Assembly (NCBI GenBank): GCA_019752635.1
Contig: JAIELX010000049.1
Coordinates: 1 to 38,189, forward strand
Length of the DNA: 38,189 bases
DNA from: Candidatus Obscuribacterales bacterium
GTDB taxonomy: Bacteria; Cyanobacteriota; Vampirovibrionia; Obscuribacterales; Obscuribacteraceae
Direction: 5' to 3'
The notes under the pieces are model-generated. The model saw only the letters and a list, made by a program, of their open reading frames with translations. It was not told where the DNA came from and did not search any database. Below are positions 1 through 8,908 of the stretch, one piece after another. How positions within the stretch are numbered: the first letter of the stretch is position 1; each line of letters starts with the position of its first letter. Both the position numbers and the translations under genes were made by a program.

Positions 1-1152
1 GTCATTTCCGTTCCGGTTCAAAGAAGTAAAACCCAAACCTGGCTCACCTAATTGACACAGTTCATTTGACAGTTCCTCCAGAACAGCAGCTAGCTTCTGT
101 CTACGCAGCCAAACTTCCTTTGCCTCTGCCATGCGGTGCGAACTAACAAGGAACTGTTCGTAGTTGGTTAGCACCGTAGATAGTGAGGGGCTGTTCGGAT
201 CCCTTTCTGTCATTAGTGCTATCGATTTCTTGAAGTACGGTTCTGCTTCGCTGTGTCTTCTCTGCACCAGATACAGCAATCCCATATTGTTCTGTAGTGT
301 TGCCGCAAACGGGCTCTTGCTCATTACCGGGGACTTCTCGTAGATAGTTAGTGCTCTTTGATAGAGTGGTTCGGCTTCTGCGTACTTCTTTCGTGCTCGG
401 TAAAGTTCGGCCAGGTTGTTGCAAATCATTGCCGTTTCCGGGTGGTCCGGCCCGTAGGTCTTCTCATAAATGCTCAGCGTTTGTTTCAGCATGGGTTCGG
501 CTTGGGAAAATTTCCCTCTAGCAATGTACAGCGCAGCCAGATTACTCTTTGCCTCCGCAGTAACAGCTCTGTCCTTACCTGCCGTTTTTTCATAAGCGCG
601 CACCGACTGTTGCAGGAGCTTTTCCGCCTGTTCTAAGTTGCCTGCGGAGTAGTAGAGGGGAGCGATGCTGTTCTTTGCTTCCGCGACTTGCAGGCTATCC
701 GCCGGCAAGTTCTCTTCTCTGATTGCCAGTGATTGAGTCAGCACATCCTCGGCTTCGGCAGTCTTTCCGTCGAACACGTAGGTATTTCCCAATCCGTTCA
801 GCAGCTCGGTAAGCGATATTAGACCGGGCTTCAATTGTTCTTGCTGAATACGAATTGCTCGCTGCCACGCCAGTGTCGCGTCCTTCGAGCGCCCTTCTTT
901 CAGATAGATGCGCGCCAATTCGCTTAGAGGTTTGCACAGGAGGGGGCTGTTCGTACCCTCATGTTTCTCATAGTGTTTTACTGTCTGCAGAAAGTACTTC
1001 TCGGCGTCTTCATAGTTGCCTTTTGTGGCGGCGAGAGTGCCTTTCTTCTGTAGCTCTGCCGGGTTGTCCAGAGCGCCTGTAAGGGCCGCGGTCGTTACGG
1101 AAATGGCAGCCACGGCTGTCACTGCGATGGCAGCGATCAATTTCTTCTTCAT
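1..1152 (-). CDS. Exported TPR protein, C-terminus cut by the window edge
   Basis: The reading frame is open from the ATG at 1152 to base 1, giving 384 residues with no stop, so the 3' end lies outside the window. The N-terminus has Lys-Lys-Lys then an Ala/Val/Ile-rich stretch to about residue 27, which reads as a signal peptide or membrane anchor. The rest is a chain of tetratricopeptide repeats of the long (about 42-residue) type, with recurring NNLA.LY, YAEAEPLY and RAL.IYEK elements, roughly residues 35-345. Such repeats are protein-protein scaffolds, here probably outside the cytoplasm. An AGGGA ribosome site lies 9 bases before the ATG. It follows the glycine-zipper gene by 19 bases on the same strand, so the two are likely co-transcribed. 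The partner and pathway are unknown. Confidence 0.85.
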   Translation of the reverse strand, partial: MKKKLIAAIAVTAVAAISVTTAALTGALDNPAELQKKGTLAATKGNYEDAEKYFLQTVKHYEKHEGTNSPLLCKPLSELARIYLKEGRSKDATLAWQRAIRIQQEQLKPGLISLTELLNGLGNTYVFDGKTAEAEDVLTQSLAIREENLPADSLQVAEAKNSIAPLYYSAGNLEQAEKLLQQSVRAYEKTAGKDRAVTAEAKSNLAALYIARGKFSQAEPMLKQTLSIYEKTYGPDHPETAMICNNLAELYRARKKYAEAEPLYQRALTIYEKSPVMSKSPFAATLQNNMGLLYLVQRRHSEAEPYFKKSIALMTERDPNSPSLSTVLTNYEQFLVSSHRMAEAKEVWLRRQKLAAVLEELSNELCQLGEPGLGFTSLNRNGND

Positions 1153-1171
1153 TGTAATTTGTCCCTGTGCG

Positions 1172-1762
1172 CTAACGGAGGTTTTTGAAGAGACCGACAC
1201 CCAGACCGATTGCGGCACCAACTCCGGTGGCTTGCCAGATGCGACCGTGTCGGCGGCTGCCCGCCCAACCGAGCCCCAAACCGACCAATGCGCCTGTAGC
1301 TACATCACGCACTATCGGATGCCGACGCATAATGCGGCTCGATCTCACGATGCCGACACCGGCGCCTGTGCCGGCTCCGATGGCGGCTCCGCGCACGACG
1401 CCTCGACCTGTGACCAATCCGGTTAGCGCGCCGGCTCCGGCGCCGACTCCGGCTCCTATGGTTGCGCTTTTGATCATGGGATGTCTTTGCCAGTACGTAC
1501 GCCTATCGCGAACATAGACGGTGCGTACGACCGTGCGTGGAGGCGCCTGGTTGACGACGGGAGGCTGCAACATAGTAACCGGACGAGGGTCATAATGCGG
1601 CACTCCGGGGACATACGGCGAACGAACAGGTGCGTAGGCCGTCGGGACATAGGCGGGCTGATCGATGACTCCGGTCAGCATTGTGCTCTGCGCCATAACG
1701 GGCATTGTCTGCAATGTGCAGCCCATAGCCAACAGGAACGCGAATATTCGAGATGGAATCAT
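1172..1762 (-). CDS. Exported glycine-zipper protein
   Basis: This is a 196-residue protein not recognised as a named family. Residues 1-25 form a signal peptide ending at a VMAQ-S-like cleavage site. A Pro/Tyr/Val-rich segment (about 30-75) is followed by an Arg-rich patch. From about residue 98 to the end there are long Gly-Ala runs with GxxxG spacing (for example AIGAGTGAGVG and GALVGLGLGWAG), typical of glycine-zipper segments that pack in or against a membrane. Function is not known; a surface or outer-membrane structural role is inferred from composition. A GGAGA ribosome site sits about 7 bases before the ATG. It is the first gene of a two-gene unit with the TPR gene, 19 bases away. 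Confidence 0.8.
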   Translation of the reverse strand: MIPSRIFAFLLAMGCTLQTMPVMAQSTMLTGVIDQPAYVPTAYAPVRSPYVPGVPHYDPRPVTMLQPPVVNQAPPRTVVRTVYVRDRRTYWQRHPMIKSATIGAGVGAGAGALTGLVTGRGVVRGAAIGAGTGAGVGIVRSSRIMRRHPIVRDVATGALVGLGLGWAGSRRHGRIWQATGVGAAIGLGVGLFKNLR

Positions 1763-1879
1763 GAGAAGTCTCCAGGAACTGACGATAAATGACTGAGATT
1801 CCGTTTTGCCTGGAATGATGGCGAATTCACAGACGCCATGGTTGAGTTTGAAGTTCCCCGAGTTTCTTGAGTTCTGATT

Positions 1880-1885
1880 TATAAT
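1880..1885 (+). promoter_or_regulatory. Possible -10 box for the zinc-module gene
   Basis: A perfect TATAAT lies 82 bases before the ATG at 1968, in the 205-base gap between two divergent genes. I could not find a convincing -35 hexamer at 16-18 bases, so this is a weak promoter call from the -10 match and its location alone. Confidence 0.3.
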
Positions 1886-1967
1886 TTCGGTGTCTCGGCA
1901 TCGAATTCAACTATGAAGTCATGATGAGCGGGTACCTAGTAACAGTAGAACGTCAAGTGAGGCGCTA

Positions 1968-3206
1968 ATGTCGTCGCATTCGAATGATAACCAGGTTGAC
2001 CCTGGAGCCCGATCGGTCGACGTGAGAACGTGCAAAGAGTGCGATGTGTTCGGCGAGGATCGCTGTTCGATGCACGGAAAAATGTTGAGCGGTGGCAGTT
2101 TGGACCAAGGCTACAAACGGCTGCGCTCAAAGTACGCCGGTGCCTGTCGTGTTTGCCGGAGACCATTCGAGAAAGACCAGATAATCTATTGGGCGCCAGA
2201 GCGCAAGCCGATGTGTGAACCTTGCGGGCAAGGAAACGACGGCGCCGAGTTGAGTTTGCCGGAGGCGGATCGCGCGCGGATGATGGAGCTCATGGATGTG
2301 ATGGCGACCATCGAGCAGCATGCCAAACCGTGGAGCGATGCTATTCAGGATCAGTTCGAGACGACTTTGGGTGTTTTGTACGGACAGTTTCGTACCGTGG
2401 CTCGTGTCAGCGCCTATCTCGAGCGTCACATGGAAGAGCTGCGTTCCATCCCTGCGCGCCAAGGGATGCAGCATAGCCGTCCGTTGATTTCTAAGCGGGC
2501 TGATGCCTGCCGAATTTGCCACAAGGCTACGGAAAGGGGCGAGTTGATTTGGTGGTCTCCCAGCGAACCTTTGATGTGTTTCGACTGCGGAAGAGGAAAA
2601 GATCCGATCGAATCTGCCCTGCCGGCTGAAGACCGCAGGCGAGTGGACGCTTTGTTGGCACGGGCGGCTGAGTTCGATGGAATGACTAAGCCATGGTCGG
2701 CTGAGCAAGTTTGTGAGTACGACGTGCTGCTGGTCAGCCTCTATTCTAAGTACCGTGCGATTGGACGCGTGAAGCGGGTGCTGTTGAAGCATATCGACAG
2801 CTTGAAAGCCATTGCTGAACGAAAGGGCCCGGGCGAAAAGCGAACAGTACTTGCTAAAGCAACGGACTCTTGCCGTTCTTGCAGTCGGACAATCGATAAG
2901 GGCGATGTAGTATGGTGGTCACCGGATGAACAGCGGCTCTGTTTCGATTGCGGACAAGTTGAGCAAGATGAAAGTGCGACTGATGGAGCTGATTATGTTC
3001 GTGCAAGAAGTTTGTTAGAACGGCTGGTGGAGCTTGATAGCCAACATGTTGCCACTCTTCCTGTCGCCTGGGCGGCGAAGTTGTTGGACGAGCGAGAAGA
3101 TGTTTTGATCGAATTGTATTGCGATTTTCGGCACATCGATGAAGTGCGTAAGCGGCTCTATGAGAACTTTACGGAGCTTTGTGCCATCGCCGGCAAAGCG
3201 CAGTAA
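1968..3206 (+). CDS. Protein with three tandem CxxC/CxxC zinc-binding modules
   Basis: This is a 412-residue cytoplasmic protein with no signal peptide and no family I recognise. It begins with a Cys-rich segment (Cys22, Cys25, Cys33, His36). Three copies of a module of about 121 residues follow. Each has CxxC, then a YWAPE or WWSP element, then a second CxxC followed by Gly: Cys60/63/83/86, Cys181/184/204/207 and Cys302/305/325/328. After each zinc knuckle comes an acidic linker and a helical stretch with a conserved VLY..FR..ARV-like pattern. The spacing suggests one zinc per module. Nucleic-acid or protein binding is possible but unproven. GAGG about 6 bases before the ATG serves as ribosome site. 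It converges on the helicase gene. Confidence 0.8.
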   Translation: MSSHSNDNQVDPGARSVDVRTCKECDVFGEDRCSMHGKMLSGGSLDQGYKRLRSKYAGACRVCRRPFEKDQIIYWAPERKPMCEPCGQGNDGAELSLPEADRARMMELMDVMATIEQHAKPWSDAIQDQFETTLGVLYGQFRTVARVSAYLERHMEELRSIPARQGMQHSRPLISKRADACRICHKATERGELIWWSPSEPLMCFDCGRGKDPIESALPAEDRRRVDALLARAAEFDGMTKPWSAEQVCEYDVLLVSLYSKYRAIGRVKRVLLKHIDSLKAIAERKGPGEKRTVLAKATDSCRSCSRTIDKGDVVWWSPDEQRLCFDCGQVEQDESATDGADYVRARSLLERLVELDSQHVATLPVAWAAKLLDEREDVLIELYCDFRHIDEVRKRLYENFTELCAIAGKAQ

Positions 3207-3232
3207 GTGCACCGTCAGGCACGCAAAAAGAA

Positions 3233-3262
3233 ACGCGTGAACTCAATAAAGAACTCACGCGT
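3233..3262. terminator. Bidirectional terminator hairpin between convergent genes
   Basis: ACGCGTGA (3233-3240) pairs perfectly with TCACGCGT (3255-3262), with a 14-base loop. Read on the minus strand the stem runs into a T-rich tract (TTTCTTTTTG), so it fits the helicase gene, whose stop is at 3269. On the plus strand it is followed by CGTTTGTT and may also end the zinc-module gene. Confidence 0.7.
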
Positions 3263-3268
3263 CGTTTG

Positions 3269-4429
3269 TTAAGCCATGCGGCGAGCAAACGCGCGCGCAG
3301 GCAGAGTGGTCTTCGGTGGTGGCACCGGTTTGTTGGACTCCAGGGCCCGACCGATCAATTTTTCGATGTCTTTTACCAGGAATCTTTGTTCTTCCGACAC
3401 GAACGAGAACGCCACACCGCTTCTTCCTGCTCTACCCGTACGACCGATTCTGTGAATGTAGTCTTCCGGGCATTCAGGCAAATCATAGTTCACCACGTGT
3501 GTTATCGAGGAAATGTCCAGTCCTCTTGCTGCAACATCGGTTGCAACCAGCACAGGGAAATCGCCGTCTCGATAACGACTGAGGGTCTTTTCTCTTTGAC
3601 TTTGGGTGATATCGCCGTGAATCTCTTCGGCTTGAATCTTGGCATCGCGAAGGCGATCTTTCACCCATGCGGCTCTTCTCTTCGTGTTCGTAAAGACGAT
3701 CACGGAGGTCATTTGATTTTCTTTCAGGAGATTGATCAACAGTTCGTCCTTGCTGAACTCGTGAACGTGATAAACCTTCTGGTGAATCGCGGCCGGATCG
3801 ATTCGTTGAGAGTTGACTTTAACAGTAACCGGACTGTTGAGGAACTCGGCTGCCAGTCTGTGAACTCTCTCGTCTATTGTTGCTGAGAACATCAGAGTTT
3901 GCCGTTCTTTCGACAAGCGAGATACAATGCGTCTCACCTGCGGCATAAAGCCCATGTCCAACAGTCGATCAGCTTCGTCTAAAACCAGCATTTCGATCAT
4001 CGATAGATCGACAAGCTTCTTCTGCAGCAAGTCGAAAAGGCGACCAGGTGTAGCAATAATGATATCGACACCGCGTTGCAGAGCTTTCGTCTGAGTCACG
4101 TATCCGGTGCCACCATATAGGGTGACTGTTCGAAGTCCGAAGTCACCAGCGAATCGAACGAACTGTTCTTCAACCTGGAGTGCTAGTTCTCTAGTGGGAA
4201 GAAGGACCAGGGCTCGCGGTTTATCATCGGGGTCTTGCAAACACTCAATAATCGGGATTGCGAACGCTGCTGTTTTTCCTGAACCCGTTTGCGCTGAAGC
4301 CATCACGTCTGCGCCGGAAAAGATAATTGGTATTGACTTCTCTTGAATCTCTGTTGGTTCTGTATAGCCGGCTTCCGCCAAAGCGGATAGGGTTGGCTTA
4401 GATAAGCCAAGGTCTGTAAATGCTATCAC
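3269..4429 (-). CDS. RhlE-like DEAD-box ATP-dependent RNA helicase
   Basis: This 386-residue protein carries the whole DEAD-box set in order: an N-terminal Q-motif region with an aromatic Phe (residues 4-29), motif I AQTGSGKT (46-53), PTREL (78-82), TPGR (127-130), DEAD (151-154), SAT (182-184), VIVFTN (242-247), ARGLDI (300-305) and HRIGRTGR (325-332). The family unwinds short RNA duplexes using ATP and acts in ribosome assembly, RNA decay or cold adaptation. The C-terminal tail after motif VI is short and basic, as in compact RhlE/RhlB-like members. The start is a GTG with AAGGA 7 bases upstream. It is a single gene, convergent with the zinc-module gene and ended by the hairpin at 3233-3262. 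The RhlE-like subgroup is inferred. Confidence 0.95.
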   Translation of the reverse strand: MIAFTDLGLSKPTLSALAEAGYTEPTEIQEKSIPIIFSGADVMASAQTGSGKTAAFAIPIIECLQDPDDKPRALVLLPTRELALQVEEQFVRFAGDFGLRTVTLYGGTGYVTQTKALQRGVDIIIATPGRLFDLLQKKLVDLSMIEMLVLDEADRLLDMGFMPQVRRIVSRLSKERQTLMFSATIDERVHRLAAEFLNSPVTVKVNSQRIDPAAIHQKVYHVHEFSKDELLINLLKENQMTSVIVFTNTKRRAAWVKDRLRDAKIQAEEIHGDITQSQREKTLSRYRDGDFPVLVATDVAARGLDISSITHVVNYDLPECPEDYIHRIGRTGRAGRSGVAFSFVSEEQRFLVKDIEKLIGRALESNKPVPPPKTTLPARAFARRMA

Positions 4430-4820
4430 TGTAATTCCTTATTGATATTCCCACAATGGCTCTACCGGCCTGGAGTGAAAGGTTTGTTAGTCGCTGTGCT
4501 GGTGTGCCGCTAATTCTTTTCTTTGTTATTGCAGCACTAATTACTTGATCTGTTCCCGGAGAATTACCAAAAATCACTGATAACGAGCTTTGGGAAATCG
4601 TCGTTATCGTTATACACTCCGTAAACGTCCCAAGTATCGCATATAAGGAGCGGGATGTCAACGATTAAGTAAAAATTTCGGTTGTCGATGAGCCTGGTAT
4701 GGCAGTGTCCGCAATGCTTTGCGGGAATCGTATTTTTCCCGTGACATATGCGTACACAGGGCAACTTTCGCTGTCCTGCTGTAGTTCCTGTTTCCAAGCT
4801 GAAGCGTCACTGCTCTGTTC
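4430..4820. other. Intergenic region without a supported gene
   Basis: This 391-base gap separates the helicase start from the end of the next minus-strand gene. Small open frames on both strands overlap each other and lack family features. The one element of note is a six-codon plus-strand frame (4655-4672, including the stop) behind AAGGAG, discussed among the rejected items. The helicase promoter presumably lies near 4430-4500, but I see no clear boxes. Confidence 0.5.
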
Positions 4821-5321
4821 TCAAGTGCTAGTGCTTGATACTGCCTGTGAATGCAATGGAGGTACAGGAACTGTTTCTGTCGGAGGCGTCGCATTTATCC
4901 GCCGGCGGCTGCAGACAGCAGACATTCCGCTTGTAACACGTCCTGTTATTCGCTCGATTATGTAAATGAAAAGCACCTGTTTCTCTTCGTCGAGAACAGT
5001 GCCTGCAACCGGCGAGCTGTTGGCGATTAAGCTGTCATCCAACAGTAGTCGGTGTTCCGAACCGCGAGCACTGAGCAGCTCGTTGACGTCTTGCTGCAGA
5101 ATCCTTTGGTTGTTGTTCGCCCATGCTTCGCGAACCAGACCTGCGATGAATTTGCGATCGGTTGCAAAAATGAGTCCTTCATAAATGCGGTTTACCAGCA
5201 ATGTTGCCGCTGTTTCGCGAGCACTATCCGCGGTGAGAGCCGGTACCGAGAATTTGAACGAATCGGTTTGAGACCTGTCCTCAAAACCAATAATGTTTGA
5301 ATCTTGAAGCTGACTTTCCAT
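4821..5321 (-). CDS. Small protein of unknown function
   Basis: This is a 166-residue soluble protein that I do not recognise. It starts with MESQLQDSN and has a helical central part (about residues 35-90) with an EGLIFATDRKFIAGLVREAW segment, then a short beta-like LLLDDSLIA / VLFIYIIE region, and a Ser/Thr/Pro-rich tail. The start was set at the ATG at 5321 because AGGGGA lies 5 bases upstream. An in-frame TTG at 5360 has no such site. It has no signal peptide and no Cys pairs. It stands alone, divergent from the TPR gene at 5640. Codon use looks ordinary for the window, so a real gene is likely. Confidence 0.6.
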   Translation of the reverse strand: MESQLQDSNIIGFEDRSQTDSFKFSVPALTADSARETAATLLVNRIYEGLIFATDRKFIAGLVREAWANNNQRILQQDVNELLSARGSEHRLLLDDSLIANSSPVAGTVLDEEKQVLFIYIIERITGRVTSGMSAVCSRRRINATPPTETVPVPPLHSQAVSSTST

Positions 5322-5639
5322 TAGTTCCCCTACCTCTGACGCGCAGCACACGTTTGCCAATCACAGAGTATATGACTAATTTTGACAATGCAATAGCGTA
5401 GAACCCGCACACTAATTACTCACACATCCTTCACCATCCGTGTTTGATCTCAACCGCGGAAGCCTTGCATTTGAGGGTTCGACGCACATTCTACGTATAG
5501 AGTTCCGCAGATTAACTGCCGGCGGATCAATTCAGCAAATGGAGAACTGTTGCCGAAATGTCGCACTTGGCAATTGCCTGCTATAGGTTCTGCTTAGTTA
5601 CGTGCTAAAAGTAGTGCGATTAGCCAATGGAGGTGTGCA
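5322..5639. promoter_or_regulatory. Divergent intergenic region with a 10-base palindrome
   Basis: This 318-base region must hold the promoters of the 5321 (minus) and 5640 (plus) genes. It contains a perfect palindrome GGCAATTGCC at 5569-5578, about 60 bases before the plus-strand start, just ahead of a TATAGG that could be a poor -10. No strong -35/-10 pair is visible. The palindrome could be an operator or chance. Confidence 0.3.
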
Positions 5640-7508
5640 ATGCGCAGGCGCCCGAAGTCAATATCACTTTCTGTAGTCGGTCTTTCCGCGATTCTAGGTG
5701 GAATAGTTCTTCCTGCCTATGCTCAGGCTCCAGCGCCTGGCGGTCAGGTAGGCAGTGGCGATGTGTTGACAGGACAAGTGCGGCAACACACTGCTATTCC
5801 AGCAGAAGATTTGCTTTCGCAAGGAAAGTATTCGGATGCGGAAGATTTGTTCAGGCAATTACTGGTTGCTAATCCACAAGACACTAATGCAAGTGTGGGC
5901 TTGGGTCTAGCGCTGGCGAAGCAATTTAAGCTTGATGCCGCAGACGACCTTTTTGATCGCGTGCTCACTGCTGATCCGAACAACGCGCTGGCACATGCCG
6001 GCAAAGCAACGGTGACTCTAAACCGATTGCAATCATCGTCCGGCTCCATTCGCTCTCAGCGTGATTCCTTGTTGAAGTACGCAGAAGACGAATCGCGTCG
6101 TGCTTGCCAGTTGGCACCTGCCAGTGCCGAAGCACATTACACCCTTGGTGCCGTGCTTCGCGAAGAAGGAAAGACCGATGAAGCTGCAAGTGAGTTTAAA
6201 ACAGCCATTAGTTTTGATGGCAAGAATTCGCAAGCATTTTCCGGTCTTGGCCGAATCACTTTGGAGAAAGGAAGCATCGGCGAAGCCATGGAATATTTCC
6301 GCCGTGCAATTGAATTGAATTCCGGTAACTCTACCGCACACTTCGGTTTGGGCTCCGCTTTGCTTCAGCAGGGACAAATTGATGATGCTATAAAGGAATT
6401 GAATATCGCGCTCTATCAATTTCCGAACAGTGCGCCCGTGCATTTGGCTATGGGGGACGCATATCAGCGCCAGGGGAACGAGGCCGCTGCGTTGAAAGAG
6501 TATCAGGCTGCCGCCACCATCAAGCCCGAACTGCCCGATCCTTACTTGAAGATGGCCGATATTCGCGAGAACAGAGGCGATCTGGAGTTGGCGCTGGCGG
6601 ATTTGCGTTCTGGTTTGGCTCAGATTCCATACAATATCGATTTGCGCATGCGCATAGCAGATAATCTATTGAAACTGGAAAAGTCAGACGATGCGATCAA
6701 GAACTACAAAGTGATTTTGGGTATGAGTCCGAATAACCCGCAAGCGGTTAAGGGCTTAAGCCAGGCACTGTACATCAAGGCCCAGAAGACCGCTGCCGGT
6801 GCGCTGTTGGCATCGAACGACTACGACTCTGCGCTGAAAACTCTGGATGAAGCGATGAAGTTGAATCCGGATGATATGGAGCTGCGACTGGCTCAAGCTA
6901 AGCTGATGTCCTTGTCCGGCGGCAAGCTCGATCTGTCGAAGATTGGGGACCCGACGAGCGATGGTCAGCGCATTGCTTATGCGGAAGCTTTGATGGCTCA
7001 AGGCGAATTTCAGAAGGCATCGGCTGTAGTGGCTGACGTTATCACTAGGATGAATGATCCAAAGCAGACTTTTGCCGTGGCCGATCTGGCATTGATGATT
7101 AACGATCTGGATAACGCTGAGGTTGCCTACCGCAAGGCTCAGTCCTTGTCTGGAACTCCTGAGCGGGTGCAGCGCGGGCTTGATGCTGTTGCGAAGCAGA
7201 GAAAAATTGCTATTGATGATGTGAAAGTAGGGGACGAACTGATCAACAAGAGACAGTACGATGGCGCTATCGAGAGATATCGCGATGCAATCGGCACCAA
7301 TCCGAAGTTGGCCGATGCAAGATTCGGGCTGGCTCGAACTCTGGAGAAAAAGCAGAAACCGACTTTTAACGATCTACGCGATGCTGCTCAACAGTACCTG
7401 CTTTATGTAGCGCTAAAGCCGGATCTGCCTGAAAAAGACAAGCAGAAGTTGTTGTCGACCGCAGATAAGCTAAGCGAGAAGGCCGATAAGCTAGCGCAGA
7501 AGAAATAA
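5640..7508 (+). CDS. Exported multi-TPR protein
   Basis: This is a 622-residue protein. Residues 1-29 form a signal peptide: Arg-rich start, hydrophobic core, cleavage near AYAQA. A Gly/Val-rich linker follows, then at least ten tetratricopeptide repeats, dense at about residues 55-300 and again at 390-430 and 520-600. Each shows the A.AH..LG / A...F..AI..... pattern with Pro at the repeat turn. The last 25 residues are Lys-rich. TPR arrays are scaffolds, so a role in an envelope complex is likely but the partner is unknown. GGAGG sits 6 bases before the ATG, fixing the start. It is a single transcription unit closed by a strong hairpin at 7536-7577. Confidence 0.85.
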   Translation: MRRRPKSISLSVVGLSAILGGIVLPAYAQAPAPGGQVGSGDVLTGQVRQHTAIPAEDLLSQGKYSDAEDLFRQLLVANPQDTNASVGLGLALAKQFKLDAADDLFDRVLTADPNNALAHAGKATVTLNRLQSSSGSIRSQRDSLLKYAEDESRRACQLAPASAEAHYTLGAVLREEGKTDEAASEFKTAISFDGKNSQAFSGLGRITLEKGSIGEAMEYFRRAIELNSGNSTAHFGLGSALLQQGQIDDAIKELNIALYQFPNSAPVHLAMGDAYQRQGNEAAALKEYQAAATIKPELPDPYLKMADIRENRGDLELALADLRSGLAQIPYNIDLRMRIADNLLKLEKSDDAIKNYKVILGMSPNNPQAVKGLSQALYIKAQKTAAGALLASNDYDSALKTLDEAMKLNPDDMELRLAQAKLMSLSGGKLDLSKIGDPTSDGQRIAYAEALMAQGEFQKASAVVADVITRMNDPKQTFAVADLALMINDLDNAEVAYRKAQSLSGTPERVQRGLDAVAKQRKIAIDDVKVGDELINKRQYDGAIERYRDAIGTNPKLADARFGLARTLEKKQKPTFNDLRDAAQQYLLYVALKPDLPEKDKQKLLSTADKLSEKADKLAQKK

Positions 7509-7535
7509 GCGCAGAGAGCAAATGAGTGATGAAGG

Positions 7536-7577
7536 AGCCGCGTGATTAGCTCGGGCAACCGGATGTTTCACGCGGCT
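7536..7577 (+). terminator. Rho-independent terminator after the TPR gene
   Basis: AGCCGCGTGA (7536-7545) pairs base for base with TCACGCGGCT (7568-7577). A 22-base loop lies between, followed by TCTTTGT. It starts 28 bases after the stop codon. The U-tract is modest, but the 10-bp GC-rich stem is convincing. Confidence 0.75.
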
Positions 7578-7618
7578 TCTTTGTACTGAAAACTTTCCGC
7601 TGTAAACCGGAACTTTTC

Positions 7619-8908
7619 CTATTCGTTCTTGTTGGTCTTACTCTTGCTTTTGTCGTTTGCCTGGTCGTTCTGATCTTTCCGACCTTCCGCCTCTTGAGGG
7701 GCGTGCTTGCCGAAGCGACTCTGCATCCAATCTTTCGCCAGTGAGCGCATGTGAGACATCGTTTGTTTCACGGGATTCAGTCCGAGAACGCGATACACGG
7801 AATAAATTCGAACCAGTAAAAAGCGGGTCTTCATCGCGCAGTAGACTTTCTCTTCTCTCGCGCCTGGTAGTTCCGGCCGGTACTTAATTTTGTGTTTGTA
7901 CAAGTTCTTGAAGTTGTACAAGTAGTTCGCTTTCTCATAGGCGTATTTGAAGTGGGCCTTTAACAGTTTGCTGTGCTTGAATTCATCAGTGTCGTCGACC
8001 TGAGCCAGAGGAGAGAGTCCTAGAGAGAGTTCTCTCTTGCCCTCCGCCTTGAAAATTTCCATTGCCTCCAAGATTATGTAATCGACAACCGAGTAATGAC
8101 GCTCCAGATTGCTGCGCAAATGGTTCGCTATGTAGCCCATTACCTCACCATTCTCATACATTGGATCGAAGATAACGAAGCCGACAATTTTGTCGTCTTT
8201 CACTGCTATGAATCGACGAACATCAACTTCGTCGACATAAACAATCGGGCGAACAACAAACTTCATATCGCTGTCGTTGATCACTTTCTGCTTCATCCAA
8301 TCATCGCTGATGGTCTTGAAAGCTTTGAACAAAGCGTCGTCGACGGAACTGAGCTCGCGCACCTTGATGTTGTCTTTGCGAGCATTGTTGCGCGCTGCAC
8401 GCAGTGCTTGCTTCTTGTTTCCGACTAGAGTGAATTCCTGAATATCAATGAAGGTTTCAACACCTAACTCGTTCACGGTGAAGCCCAGATCCGCCAGGAT
8501 CTGCGCGGTTTGATGGCAAATGTGCAGGAAAATCGGATCCGATTTGTCTGTCAAGAATGCGTCGATTAGTGGTTTCAAATTTTCTTGGCTGCAGATCGGA
8601 TCCGCCAGCACGCATACCGACTGAGAGCTGTCGCCCAACGGAACGTAGGCCACATAACCCAGTTCATCGTTCATGTAATAAGACATGCCGGTTTGCAATG
8701 ACGAATATGCCAGCGAGCCTTTGCCGAATTGCTGAAGCTGGTTCAATCTGAACCTGCCTGTAGCGGTTGCCTGTTTCGCACTCTTGACCGAACTTTGAAG
8801 CGCTTCTTGCCGAACTTTCATATTGACGAGTGTTTTGCTCAGCGGATTTCGCGTGAGTTTCAGGCTCTTCAGCGTCTTGGACATCTGGGGATCTTTCTCA
8901 TCCGGCAT
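7619..8908 (-). CDS. LPG-synthase-C / DUF2156 family protein, soluble form
   Basis: This 429-residue protein resembles the C-terminal catalytic half of phosphatidylglycerol lysyltransferases (MprF-type, GNAT-like fold). It has an N-terminal GKGSLAYSSLQ segment followed by the VPLGD strand, the paired substrate-site region with LRAARNNARK near the middle, and the L.LGLSPLAQ motif late in the protein. Those enzymes move an aminoacyl group from tRNA to a lipid head group. This one lacks the N-terminal membrane flippase domain, so its substrate is uncertain. The tail is Lys/Asp/Glu/Asn-rich. I chose the ATG at 8908 because AAGG lies 8 bases upstream. An upstream in-frame ATG at 8998 would add 30 residues but has only a distant AGGA. 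It is divergent from the DUF1800 operon. Confidence 0.75.
   Translation of the reverse strand: MPDEKDPQMSKTLKSLKLTRNPLSKTLVNMKVRQEALQSSVKSAKQATATGRFRLNQLQQFGKGSLAYSSLQTGMSYYMNDELGYVAYVPLGDSSQSVCVLADPICSQENLKPLIDAFLTDKSDPIFLHICHQTAQILADLGFTVNELGVETFIDIQEFTLVGNKKQALRAARNNARKDNIKVRELSSVDDALFKAFKTISDDWMKQKVINDSDMKFVVRPIVYVDEVDVRRFIAVKDDKIVGFVIFDPMYENGEVMGYIANHLRSNLERHYSVVDYIILEAMEIFKAEGKRELSLGLSPLAQVDDTDEFKHSKLLKAHFKYAYEKANYLYNFKNLYKHKIKYRPELPGAREEKVYCAMKTRFLLVRIYSVYRVLGLNPVKQTMSHMRSLAKDWMQSRFGKHAPQEAEGRKDQNDQANDKSKSKTNKNE

Noticed and set aside
4655..4672. Six-codon plus-strand frame (MSTIK and a stop) behind AAGGAG
   Set aside because: It has a good ribosome site and a possible TATACA upstream, but no downstream plus-strand gene to control; too short to support as a gene.
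4658..4965. Overlapping short frames between the helicase and the 166-residue gene
   Set aside because: They overlap one another on both strands, lack ribosome sites and show no family features.
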